Origin: Rhipicephalus microplus
Lineage: Eukaryota; Arthropoda; Arachnida; Ixodida; Ixodidae
Reading direction: 5' to 3'
DNA: 64,000 nucleotides
NCBI RefSeq assembly: GCF_043290135.1
Contig: NC_134700.1
Coordinates: 80,411,000-80,474,999 of the forward strand
In this document: positions 30,537 through 41,339 of the stretch, piece after piece
Layout: each line of letters begins with the position of its first letter
How positions within the stretch are numbered: position 1 is the stretch's first letter
The notes under the pieces: model-generated
The model's input: the letters and a program-made list of their open reading frames with translations, nothing else
Told to the model about the DNA's origin: nothing
Database searches by the model: none
Translations under genes and position numbers: made by a program

Positions 30537-31994
30537 TGTGGTCAGTGTTGGTTATCTTTTCTGCATCTAACAGTTTCTTCAGTTCTGTTGATACGATACG
30601 TTTGTATTCGTCTGTCGGATCACCTGGGAGGCGTTCGTAAAATCCTGAGTCGTCCAGTTGACGGTATGCTTCTTGTAAGTAGTTGGTTGTATTAAAAACT
30701 ACAATTGCTCCTCCTTCGTCAGCGGGTTTCATTGTTATGTCTGTCCTAAATGCCAGATTTCTCATACTCATTTTTTCAGATTTTGTCAAGTTTTCTCCGT
30801 TTCCTTTCTGTCTGTGGTATTCGTGTACTACATCTTTCTGTACTGCGGTGATACAAAGGTCAAGGCACTTGTCTCGATTACTGTTCGGTGCCCGATTATT
30901 TGTTTCACGATAGTGAATTAATTCATGGTTAGAAGGCCTGTCCAAGAAATATTAACGAAACCTTAAGCATCTAGTGAAGTTGTCTAGATCTTGGGCCAAG
31001 TGGAATTCATCGAAAAATTTTGTGATCGGGCGGAAGCTTAGTCCTTTAGATAGCAGTTTTTCTTCATCAGGTGACAAGCTCATCTCCGATAGGTTAACAA
31101 CCACAGTGTCACAGGGTGTGTTCATAGATGGGTGCTAGTTTGTGCCGTTAGTGGTTTCCTGTGTGTTGGTGTTGTAGTGATAAGGAACTATATCAGGGAA
31201 CGCGGGGTTGGGAACATGGTCTATTTTGAGTTTATAAATTTTAGTGGTCATAATGGCTTGCTATTTATTCTGTTCAAATTCTGTTAATCGGGTGATTCCT
31301 TCGTTCGATAAAGTGTTGTGGCGGAGAATGGTGATTAAGAGCGATTTCTATTAATTTAGAAGATTCCTCAAGTAGAACATTTTTCTATGTTATTTGGTCG
31401 TGTTCATCTAGGTTCGTAGCGGCTGGTGTGAGGGAGAGTGTCATACCCTTGGGGCTATTTAGCAGGAAGGTAGACTTGTAATGTTGATTTATGCATTTCA
31501 TGTCTAATTCGTTTGTCAGCAAGTTTTCGTGTTTTAAGGAAGGTGGCACTGCAACTGGGAAGCGATAAGCTGGACTTACATTTCCGAAGTCAATCTTCTT
31601 TTGGGTGCGGGGATGGCACTGATGAAGTGCGCAGATTGTAGTTATGTCCGGCAAGCCTTCGTCGCTGTACGGAAGATTTCGGCGTTTGGCTCTCGGCGAA
31701 CGTGTTCATAGGCAGTTCCGGGGTCCGCAATAGAGAGACGCGGTTTCGTAGTTCAGCAGGCTTCCCTTTGAGGAGTGTTGTAGTGGTGCTGTCGTGTAGT
31801 GCTATTGGTCTCGACATCCGCAACGGAGGGACGCGTGTTGGCTGTTCAGCAGACTTCCCGCCTAGTAGTGGTGCGCTGGTGATGATGGTCAGGGGTTGCT
31901 TGTGGCTCGCGGGTGTCACAGTTTCGCCGATCGTCGGGAACACATTCGACATCGAGAAAGAACTGGCTGGCATACCCCAATCTGTGACCACGCT

Positions 31995-33944
31995 CTTCGC
32001 TGTGCTGGACTCTTACGGCTTCTCTGTAGGCTTAACCAGTGTTCTCCGCTTGCTCTACCCTGACTTAGAAACGTCCTTAGTAGTCATCAGTTATACATCT
32101 GAACATATAGCAGTAAGCAAAGGTATTCGACAAGGAGATGCCCTCTCCGCAATTCTCTTTGTGCCATGTATAAAGCCACTATTGCTACAAATTCAGAGAC
32201 TCACATCAATACGTGGTTTTCCTCTCCCAGGTCTAGGCGAAGTGAAAGTAGCGGCCTACGCTCATGATATCTCGTTGTTTATTCACAACACAGATAGCTA
32301 TAACCTTCTTGCAAATGTTGCACACTTATACTTACCCGTCGGGCCACGTCTAAATTTCATAAAAAGCAAGGTTTGGAGTTCACATTGAAGAATTTCTTTA
32401 TGGCGTCCAAATGGTCCAAAGAGTTCTAAGTCCTAGGTGTAACCTTGCATGCGAATGGTGAAGTAGCATGGACCACATGGAAAGAAATCCAACGTAAACA
32501 GACAGACGCGTTGATATTGCCAGAACTTTTTATTTACTTTTCCCTGAAAGAGCCTATCTGAATAAATCAAGCATAGGAGCGCCACTGCTTTACGTAGCCA
32601 AAATTGCTCGACCACCTCGTCGGGTTTTGCTGAGTGGCCACTGCGTGTTGCTCTTCTTTTTTTTTTGGAGTAGGGGGGCGGCCACACTGAAGCTGTGGCC
32701 AGAGCCTTGGTCAGCCACCAGTTCAATGGGGATACTCAGTATTGGAAACCTTAATGTAATGTGCCGAATGTTGGCTCTAAAAAACACCTTGGCACATTTA
32801 TAAAACTCATCGTATCGAGGCAGGCAACTGGCAGTATATCTGCTAGGTACCTCTAGAAGGTTTCTCCGTTTAACAAACAAAACGGGACCAGCCACTGAAC
32901 AGCGACTGGTGCATTATGCGCATGCGATAAAATCTTTGCAACAATGGCGAAATGATTTTCCAGTTCAAGAACTGATGAGAATGTCGCCCTCTGACTTGAG
33001 TGAACAGATAGCATTCAAAAGTCTAACTGACGAACAGCACCAGAAATGCCGCGCGAGAAGACGTTGGGCTTTCAGAGACATGTCCCTCCCCACCGAACTC
33101 CGTGACTTTACCTCGCTTAGGGAATGGGAGGCTCTTGTGACGGCTGACCACCTTATGGCGTGCGGTGTGGCGCGCTCCGCCACATGTCCGCAATACGGCC
33201 GTGTCGAAACGTGCAACCACGTCTTTCATGAATGCAATGTAGCACGCATTTTTGGCGCATGGTTACCAGTATGTTTCAAATAAGTATGCAGTGGAAGTCT
33301 CGCCACACGGATATTTTTGTCTAAATTTCAATGGCTATTGGTGCCTTCGTCTTATCGAAGTGGGGGGACTGGCTCGTCTGTGGGAATGCCCTCAGAGAGT
33401 CATGTTTCCTTTGTAACATCGCTCAAAAAACGTAATGCTTATGCATCTCAAAGAAGAGCGACTTATTTTAGAATAGTATTCTTTCTTCCGACGTTGATCT
33501 ACGCAATTCGTTAATGTTAAAAACACCACAGCGTTCATGCCTTTCCTCCCCAACTGAGGAGGTGAATTAGAGTTTGTACGACTGGGAAACTACCGTGTGA
33601 ATACTCCTTTTCTTTATCCGAAACATGCCCTTTTTTTAATTATTGTTCTTCAGCACTAGAGCAAATTTTTCTCTTCGGTGGATGCAAAAACATCACCTTA
33701 AGTTGTGAAAGGTTCCTTTGTTTGTACACATAGCCTTTACTGTTTATATATGCTTCATAATTTCGAACTTTATGAATGCCCCATTCTTGTTGTACAAACT
33801 CTAGCCTTGTACATATGAACGTCACTCTATAAAAAATTAAGTTACTTTCACTGTACATACGAGCTTGCACTGTACATACGCATGAAAAACACTGTATTTT
33901 TTGTTGTGTACACGATAAGTCATGTGAGATAGATCTGAAAAAAA
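31995..33944 (+). mobile_element. L1/Tx1-like LINE family A, copy 3 (5'-truncated)
   Basis: It starts inside the RT at DSYGFSVGLTSVLRLLY and runs to the 3' end, gatagatctgaaaaaaatg. It ends with the same 3' UTR as copy 1. The block at 32080-32388 has VSKGIRQGDALSAILF, and the catalytic box reads YAHD instead of YADD. The linker at 32389-32900 is frameshifted. Confidence 0.8.
32909..33283 (+). pseudogene. family A ORF2 C-terminal zinc domain
   Basis: A 124-codon open block, the best preserved copy of this domain in the window. It reads MSPSDLSEQIAFKSLTDEQ, then RRRWAFRDMSLPTELRDF, and ends CPQYGRVETCNHVFHECN, a C-x2-type Cys/His motif like the zf-RVT of LINEs. It would help bind the template or target DNA. 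Homologous remains are at 15340-15900. Confidence 0.72.
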
Positions 33945-33959
33945 TGCCGCCATATCTAC

Positions 33960-34815
33960 GAAGTGAATGATGATGAGTGAGCGAAGCTCCGGAGGTAAAC
34001 CTGGTAAACCATGAATCCTCCGTACATTTTGCCAACTCGATTTTTTTTTTGCAACGCTCCCCCTAGCGTACGTCGCCGCACTATATCGAACGATGACACG
34101 CGCCATATGTGGCATCATTCCTATTTTATAACACCTCGCATCTTTCATAATCAACTACACGTACCGCCGTCTAGTTTATAACATCTTGCATCTTTTGGAC
34201 GGACGGACGGACGGACGCACGGACGGATGGACGGATGGACGGACGGATGGACGGATGGACGGATGGATGGATGGACAGACGGACGGACGGACGGACGGAT
34301 GGATGGACGGATGGACGGACGGACCGACGGACGGACGGACGGATGGATGGACGGACGGATGGACGGACGGACCGACGGACGGACGGATGGACGGACGGAT
34401 GGATGGACGGACGGACGGACGGACGGACGGACGGATGGACGGACGGACGGACGGACGGACGGATGGATGGATGGACGGACGGACGGACGGACGGATGGAC
34501 GGACGGACGGACAGACGGACGGACGGATGGACGGACGGATGGATGGACGGACGGACGGACGGATGGATGGACGGACGGACGGATGGACGGATGGACGGAC
34601 GGACGGATGGACGGACGGACGGACGGACGGACGGACGGACGGACGGACGGACGGATGGATGGATAGATGTACGGACGGATGGACGGATGGACGGATGGAT
34701 ATGGCTGTACCCTTTAGATCGGGTGGTGGCTAGCGTAATACTTAGAACTGAACGAGAGGTGGCTACATACAGGGGACGCACAGCCCACGCCTTAAGGAGC
34801 TTCGCTCCTAATAAA
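33960..34815 (+). mobile_element. repeat unit with short inverted ends enclosing a tetranucleotide array
   Basis: gagcgaagctcc occurs near 33979 and, inverted within ggagcttcgctcc, near 34797-34809. Between them lie a non-coding left arm (33992-34195, with two copies of tttataacatcttgcatctt-like text), the GGAC/GGAT array, and a right arm (34701-34796). The inner inverted ends suggest a non-autonomous DNA element. A Helitron-type 3' hairpin is an alternative. Confidence 0.45.
34196..34702 (+). repeat. (GGAC/GGAT)n tetranucleotide array, about 500 bp
   Basis: A nearly pure array of ggac with interspersed ggat units and rare gcac, agac and gacc variants. A repeat of four bases without stops is open in several frames. 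The long [12 protein letters not shown] and [12 protein letters not shown] frames on both strands are therefore artefacts. Confidence 0.95.
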
Positions 34816-37080
34816 ATTATCCCAAAGGAGGCCGTACCCCCAGGGAGAGACTCTGGCATTGCACTGCGCCTGTGCTGACCTCTGCTACTACCTCAAACTG
34901 GAGTAGATGGGGCATGCATTTTTTCTTAGTAAAGGACTTTGCTCGTGCTATCCCCCAAGTAATAAATCAAATGTAAGAGTCCGATTACTTAACACTCAAT
35001 CAAAGAGAAGTTTGCATGCCCAGCGCCTTCACACCTTCGCTTCGTACGACACATTCATTTTTCTGTACGCATAGCTGTACCGAAAGAAATCCCGGATCCG
35101 TCAAAATACAATTCGGACACTAGCTTCGCTGGTGGTTCCTGCCTTGTGCAAGCGGCGCACTTTCTTTTCATCATTGTGTTGCTTATTATTTGTGTTAAAA
35201 ATTCTTACCAACCAAGTTTAGGTCACTAATGATCACGTTAAGGAAATAAGATAGGACAAAGCCATTTCAACCGCAAATACACACAAGCACAGCCGAAATA
35301 CATTCCTTTATAGCAACCAAAAGCAAGTTCCAATCAACAGTTGATGCATTTTGGACAGGCAAAATCAATGAGTTCATACAACTGTATGTTTGAGAATTGT
35401 TTCGTGGTTTTAAAAATACTCATGTTTCTAGCTTCAGCTTGTTCTTGAAAGGCCAAATTAAGTCAGTGAAACTTGCGCATGAAAAAGCTTACAGGAAGTT
35501 GTTCAGAAATTACGGTGAAGCGGCACATTTTCGATGTACATTGATGGTGTTTTTGGCAACGCTTTATGAGTGACAAACGATGTTCACTAACCTGAGGTCG
35601 AGTTACTAAAGTACTTGTGCGCTTTAAAAAGTGACTGACAAAATTTGTGCGGTCCACATAGCACGTTTTCTCCGCAAGCTCACTTTAGCTGCTGCCGAGT
35701 CATTCGTTTCATAAAGTCTGCATCGATCGGCGTCACAGCGCAATTTTGACAGGTCCCCAATTGATGCAAGTCGGTAGCTATACAGAAGGGTACGTCACAC
35801 CGTCAAGCGTTTCTCAATCACATTCCTCTGCAAACCTCTCCGTAAGCTGCTAGAACAACCCGCTGTAGGAAACACACACTTTCACTTTCATTACGAGTCA
35901 CAACACGGGTCGTCAGCGTTACCTACCACTTGAACGCTTATTTGATTTATTTGTGCCGAAAGGTGGCTTTGCTCCAAAATGGTATGGTGTAAATCCCCTC
36001 CATCGCGTCTACAGCTGGCGAGAAAATGCAGAGAGGGGTTTAGTCTGGCGCAGATATGTGGCGCAAGCACAGCCAAGGCCGTTACCAAAATTTTTTTCGG
36101 AAGTGGCACCTCCATTATTTGGGGGAGGACACCCCCTTGAAATAGTCATTCTCCGTTTTCTAAGCCACGGTGAAAAAAAAATATTGGGGGGAAGGGAGGC
36201 ATGGGCCCAGTGTACTACCTCCTGGCTAAGTCCCTGAGCACGCCGTTAAGTCGGCGATGTGTTTGGAAACGCGGTGGGGTGCTGATTGGATAGAAAACTA
36301 CTGCAATTTTGACAGATACCAAATTCTGAGTTGAGTTTCTCTACCATGTATACAGTTACACAGTAAGTGGCTCGGATAAGTAGAAAAAGCTGCATAAACA
36401 CCTTGACAGTGCCCCACATACGAATGTTCACTGTGACAACAGAACGACAAGAGCAAAGTAATTCACAATACAGTTCAAACCAGCAATAGTCATGCTTTGG
36501 ATTGGACTGAAGGAGGGATACAACGAAGAATAAGTGGCTCTGTTCGCTCGCTGTTTTTGTGCAGTGTTAAATTTTTGCTTTTTTCTTGGACTATTACGCT
36601 TACATTCACTTTTTCCTCCTACTCCAACAAGACGTCAGGTGAAGACTTCGAGGGCTCAGTGCCTCACAGGTGAGAAGTTCCTTTATTAAGGACTTGGCTA
36701 TAGTACACGACCATTACGGTGGTTGGTAGCCATCTCCATGAGCTTTATGCTCGTCCATGTGCGTCAACCCTGATGTGCGATACAAGACACAACGAAAAGC
36801 CTGGCGGCTTACAGGTGCAACAAAACATCAAAATGCGGGCACGTGTGCTCATTCACAACCGGGAAATGCTTCCACCGAGCTCAGCAGCAATAAAATACGT
36901 TTAGGCTGAGAGCAAGAAGCTTCACTTAGAACAGAATTTTTTCGATGATAAAACGTCAACTTACAACCTAAGTGGCAAAGAAGACTTGGGTGAAAATGAG
37001 CCATTTGCATTGGTTGCGTGTAAGAAGAAGCGAGTAGAGAGCATCCCAGCCGTCTTTCGTCCAACAGTTGGAGGAGCTAG
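34816..37080. other. no recognisable gene; one low-complexity interspersed repeat
   Basis: Only short frames without family motifs are seen. 35950-36236 contains G-rich and poly(A/T) text (tttggggg, then aaaaaaaatattgggggg, then gcccagtgtactacctcctggcta). It has the look of a dispersed repeat but could not be classified. Confidence 0.4.
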
Positions 37081-37627
37081 TTTCCGCTGCTAAAGAATAA
37101 GTGCAGTCATTCAGAACGACCTGAGATGGAAACTTCCGTGTCAGCGTTGCTTCTTTAGCTCCCTCAAAGCGTCTTCTGATGCTTTAGAATGTTGACGGCC
37201 TGGAAGCTAAGCCTTTCATCGCAGAGTCATACACTCGGAACGTTAGGAAAATAGAGCATGTGCCTCTGCAGTATTCAGACGAACAACTCCTAGAAAACTT
37301 GAGAAATGCAGGGGTTATATTGGCGCCGCGGAAAATCAAGTATTACCGTCAGGAAGATCGAGCAGTAAGGTCGCGTCCACTTCACACAGTGACTCTGACT
37401 TTCCGAAATGACTGCCTGATTCCAGCAAGAATCTACTGAAGATTCAGCAGGAACTCAGTAGAAGAATATCTTGGTTCAGCACTTCTCTGCTATAACTGCG
37501 AGCGATTCGGTCACATGGCGAAAAGTTGCCGTAACCCAAACTGGTGCAAGATCTGCTCAGAAGAACACCCCTTAAGGAGTGCAAGTTAGTTCTTCAGCCT
37601 AAATGTGCGAACTATGCAGGTAGTCAC
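37081..37627 (+). pseudogene. I-like LINE ORF1, 5' part (copy 2)
   Basis: It reads VPLQYSDEQLLENLRNAGV (an RRM-like start), PLHTVTLTFRNDCLIPARIY, then the knuckle CYNCERFGHMAKSC followed by CKICSEEHPL. An in-frame stop follows IPARIY. It is cut at 37627 by a solo LTR and continues at 38837. It is the nucleic-acid-binding ORF1 protein of an I-type LINE, the same family as the copy at 43918-44760 on the other strand. Confidence 0.7.
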
Positions 37628-38836
37628 TGTCACAAGTCGCGTTAATTAGAGAGGCGATTGCCGGGCTATTTCCAAGGGCCGAAGTAACGGCCCCACGAAC
37701 CGCACTGCGAAAGCGCAGATAATTTACAAGTGGTCCTATTTGGCATGCCAGCGTACGCCGGCTGTGGCCCAGCGAACGAGTCAGAGCCGAGAGTTGATAA
37801 ACAAAACAAAAATATATTCTTAAGCATGGGAGATCAAACGATACACAAATATGCTCACTCGACAATAGTTGGATACGATATGTCGCCAATCAAACAACGT
37901 ACTACACAATACAATCAGCCACACTCGAAACAACGGACACAAACAACAATACGCACAACAATGCAATCGCATGCATCGAATAGCCAAGACACTTAAAAAC
38001 TAAAGAGTTAGAAAACTTATTCAGTCCAAAGTCCTTGGGACTAAAGTCTGAATGATACTCTTCCGAGAATCACTCACTGAAAGTCCAGTGCTGTTGTCGT
38101 TCCGCTGCCTCCGAAGTTTCTCTTCCACGAAACCTCGCGTCTTCAATTGGCCGCTCTACAAGCACCAAAATTTCTTTCTTCACCGGTAACACGTCGGCCT
38201 CCCGCGCGCAGCTGTTGCAACGCGTATTCGCTTGCTGGCGGTGGACACACTCTTCTGCTTGTAGCACCCCCCATTCTTCACCCCTCAGGTGGAAATCCTC
38301 TTCATTACCTGCTTTGTGACTAAGGACAGAGTCTTCGCCGACGACACGGCAGAAACACCCTACACACTCTGGCGCATACTTTCTTGTCCTTCTTTGTCAC
38401 TCAGGACAAAAGGCTTCACCGACACGGCGGAATGACCCTACGCACACTGGCGCTAACTTTCTCCTTCTCCTGATCTCCCTTCTCCGCTGCTCGCTTAAAT
38501 ACCTTCCACGCTAGATTCCAGAAACTTCTCATTGTTTCGTCGGCGCAATGCACAGCCAAGGCTGGGGAAGAGTGAGACGTTTCGAGGGCCATCCGCGACT
38601 CTTGACTCAACTCTGCACTACCTCGCCCCTTTTTTTTTGAGAACCTTCAGGGCTTACTCAGCCGCAGATGTGAGGAGGTTGGTCGGCTAGACTACTTTTC
38701 CGAGGGGGGAGAAACAGCACGCCCGGGGAGTCTTTGGATGCTTTGTTTTCTTCTTTATAGTTGACCTTGAGGCTTCTCTTGCGCTTGGTCACCAGAATTC
38801 AGCGGCGCGCCCTTTTTTCAGTGCTAGTTTGTGACA
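37628..38836 (-). mobile_element. solo LTR of element B family
   Basis: This 1209-base sequence is the reverse complement of the LTR at 4794-5997, with the TGTCAC...GTGACA ends intact. No internal region is attached, so it results from LTR-LTR recombination. The flanks gtcac (37623-37627) and atcac (38837-38841) share tcac, a slightly decayed target duplication. Both tandem 85-base units are present at about 38285-38465, and the TATTTAA box near 38497. Confidence 0.9.
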
Positions 38837-39420
38837 ATCACACTGCCTAATATTGAGGCTGCCCGCAGAGTAAAGCTGCTGCGAAAATGCGTTGGCATGA
38901 GCTTATCCACGAACGAAAACAACGCCCCAATGAACCCTCTTCAAACCTTGGAATTGTTCATTCTGTACGGGATCTGCCTCAGTGCACATTGCAACAACAG
39001 CCGAGAAACACAACAAGAGAGCCGTAAAAAGCACACAGGAGACCACTCACGAGAAGGACATTCAAGTACCCTAACCTACGCGTCAAAGCTGTGAACGTCC
39101 ACGCGACCTCAGCAGGAAAGTAGCAGAACCGAAAGCGCCAGTGATCACCCCAAGCGACAACATCAAATTATCATGATGATCGCAGCAGGCCTAAGAAACA
39201 GAACCATTCAATGGTGGCCATGCCTCTGCATCAGTCGTGCAATTGATTCTAACTATTCAACCGCTCCGCAATTCACGCACTTTTTGCGGATGCACTGTGC
39301 TCGCTGCGCTTGACAAACAAATTTGAATTGGACTAATTCAGAAAACATGATTCCCGCTTTTCGATGACACCTAGTGTGGTTTCCTGGTCAGAAGCGTTAT
39401 CTAATATCAATGAAAAAAGT
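38837..39420 (+). pseudogene. I-like LINE ORF1, 3' part (copy 2)
   Basis: Directly after the solo LTR the ORF1 frame resumes (TLPNIEAARRVKLLRK-like text). It reaches a charged, low-complexity tail to about 39090. The rest, to 39420, may be the start of ORF2 but has no motif. It links to the knuckle block at 37480-37625 when the LTR is ignored. Confidence 0.55.
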
Positions 39421-39467
39421 GTGAGCAGCAAAGAGTACTTTTGCTGTACAAGCCTCGATGGTACTGC

Positions 39468-39693
39468 AATTCATTGATTGATTGATTGATTGATTGATTG
39501 ATGTGAGGTTTAACGTCTGAAAACCACTATATGATTATGAGAGACGCTGTAGTGAAGGGCTCCGGTAATTTTCACCACCTGGTGGTCTTTAACGTGCTCC
39601 CAAATCTGAACGCATGTGCCTACAATATATTTGCTTCAATCGAAACTGCAGCTGCCGCAGCGGAGATTCAATTCCACGACCTGCGTGTCCGTT
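39468..39693 (-). mobile_element. Ruka-like SINE, copy 5, tRNA head truncated
   Basis: Tail (attg)n at 39473-39502, body with gtttaacgtc and ctccggtaatttt, ending within the B-box region (cacgacctgcgtg). The A-box part is missing. gtactgc at 39461-39467 and 39694-39700 flanks it. The duplication next to the truncated head shows the copy was truncated before or during insertion. Confidence 0.75.
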
Positions 39694-40089
39694 GTACTGC
39701 GAGTACGGCGAAACTATTCAACGTAACTATTCAACGTTGCTTTAGACGAAGTGCAATTCAAGAGTTCTATGAAACTATAATGATCATCTTTGATGTTTTT
39801 TGGCGCAAGAGCCGTTTCACGGCCGAAGAGCGCCAGTTCATCTTATTAAGATATGGACAATGATTGTGATAAGTGGCTGTATAAGGGCCATAAATTTCTT
39901 CGCAGTAAGGCGGGTAAAAACATACAAGTAATAAAATCATGACCATGCCGTGAAAGGTGTGTGTAGTGTGAATAGATGACAAAAGTTGGTGATAATAAAA
40001 AACGACGGTGGACATGTATGGCATTAGCACAAGTGCCTCACTCGTACATACCCTTGCGTCCAAGGGCAGTGAGGCAAGTGCTTTGTTGT

Positions 40090-40933
40090 GTAGCCATTGC
40101 AGCGAAAACCTCTCTGGAGAGGTCGTGCTACGGAACGCCCATGTAAGTGATATGAAAACAACGAATTCTTTTGAGAACGCTAACAATGATTTATGACGAA
40201 AAAGTGGTTCCCTACTGACGAACATTGCAGGGTGTAAAGGTATATGTTGTCGGTAGGGTAATGGAAAGTGTTGTTTTCTTAGAGTTTCTAACTGTTGCAC
40301 TGGATTAAAATGTGAATAAGTGTTAGTGCTTCACCACATCTGTCACACAATGGTGGATCGCCACCGAACAAAAGATATGGTGTGTCGTGTATGTGTGTCC
40401 TATCCTGAGCCTCATTATTATTACCTCTGTATGACGTGATTTCGATACTGGCGGCCAATGGCTAAGGTGCGGCTTAATAATGAGTAGTTTGTTCTGTGTG
40501 TGTCTATCCCACTTGCCATGCCAGTAGTCCCTGAGCATTCGTTTGAGAGACGGCTTCAGATCAAGGGCCGAGATCGATATGGATGTAGTGGCAGAGCTTT
40601 CGTGAACGGATGCAGCAAGCTCATCCGCCCTCACGTCGCCTTGGATCTCATGGTGTCCTGGCACCCAGCACACTACAACACGTTGTTTGAGTGTGTAGAG
40701 TGAGCATAAAATGGAGTAAAGTGAGATGAGGACAAGGTTTTTTTTTGTTTTTAAGGGGTTGCAGAGCTGTTACCATTGAGGGAGTCCGTATAAATTACTG
40801 ATTTTTGTATTTGTAATTGTTTCATGTGTTTAGCCGCCACAAGTATCGCGTAAGCTTCCGCTGTGAAGATACTTGTGCCTGGATGTAGAGGGCCAGCATC
40901 CGAAAAGGATGGGCCGACAGCTGCGTAGGACAC
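40090..40933 (-). pseudogene. I-like LINE ORF2, RNase H and C-terminus
   Basis: RNase H motifs: SIFTAEAYAILVA and YTDSLN (40751-40933), then WVPGHHEIQGDVRADELA (40600-40670). A C-terminal block reads LRIGHTYTTH and, in another frame, FPLPYRQHIPLHP (about 40220-40270). The RNase H is split by a frameshift at about 40745-40780. 39701-40089 is 3' UTR-like with nothing else seen. Confidence 0.75.
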
Positions 40934-41339
40934 AGAGGAGTTGGACTTGAAGGCATCTGTAAAGAACTCAGGACGTGTGTATTTGTGTTGAAGTTTCAGG
41001 AAGTATTTTCAGATATGGGCAATAGGCGCATGTTTTGTAGCTTATAAGAAAGACATATCGCAGTCTATAGTCTGCCACTGCCATGGTGGCGGGTATTCTA
41101 CAGGAGCCATTAAACTGTGCTCCAGTGACACTCTAGTTTCCTCAGCTAGACCCTTCAGGTGAACTGAGAAGGGCTGCCTCATCGAAGGCCTGTTTTGAAA
41201 CAGAATGGAGCTCGACAAATGTTAATAGTAGAGTATGAGGGGTGCTTCTTGTCTGCTTTCACCTTAAAGAAATATACAAAGGACATGTAAGTTCTCTGCA
41301 GATGAAGCGACCACTCATTTGACTCAACGTAAAGGCTTT

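Larger units (their letters stand above)
29480..31990 (-). mobile_element. Penelope-like element, truncated, split by a SINE
   Basis: Minus-strand fragments read in Penelope order. The N-terminal region is at 31385-31991. RKPTD-type RT N-terminal sequence (MKPADEGGAIVVFNTTNYL) is at 30517-30945. The RT core is at 29798-30280, with YILPKIHKPG, LDVSSLYTNIPHDDGI and GTAMGTKIAP. The next part is at 29480-29680, with VNFLDVTLT and LYRKPTDRQQYL. The GIY-YIG endonuclease that should follow is absent, because the element stops at about 29480. Several frameshifts are present. Confidence 0.85.

Noticed and set aside
34790..34825. Hairpin as a Helitron 3' end
   Set aside because: The hairpin is present, but the expected CTRR terminus and an upstream TC start are not clear. 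It is left as an alternative only.
34186..34878. Long open frames on both strands (TDGRTDGW and SVRPSVRP repeats)
   Set aside because: They are products of a stop-free tetranucleotide array open in several frames at once.
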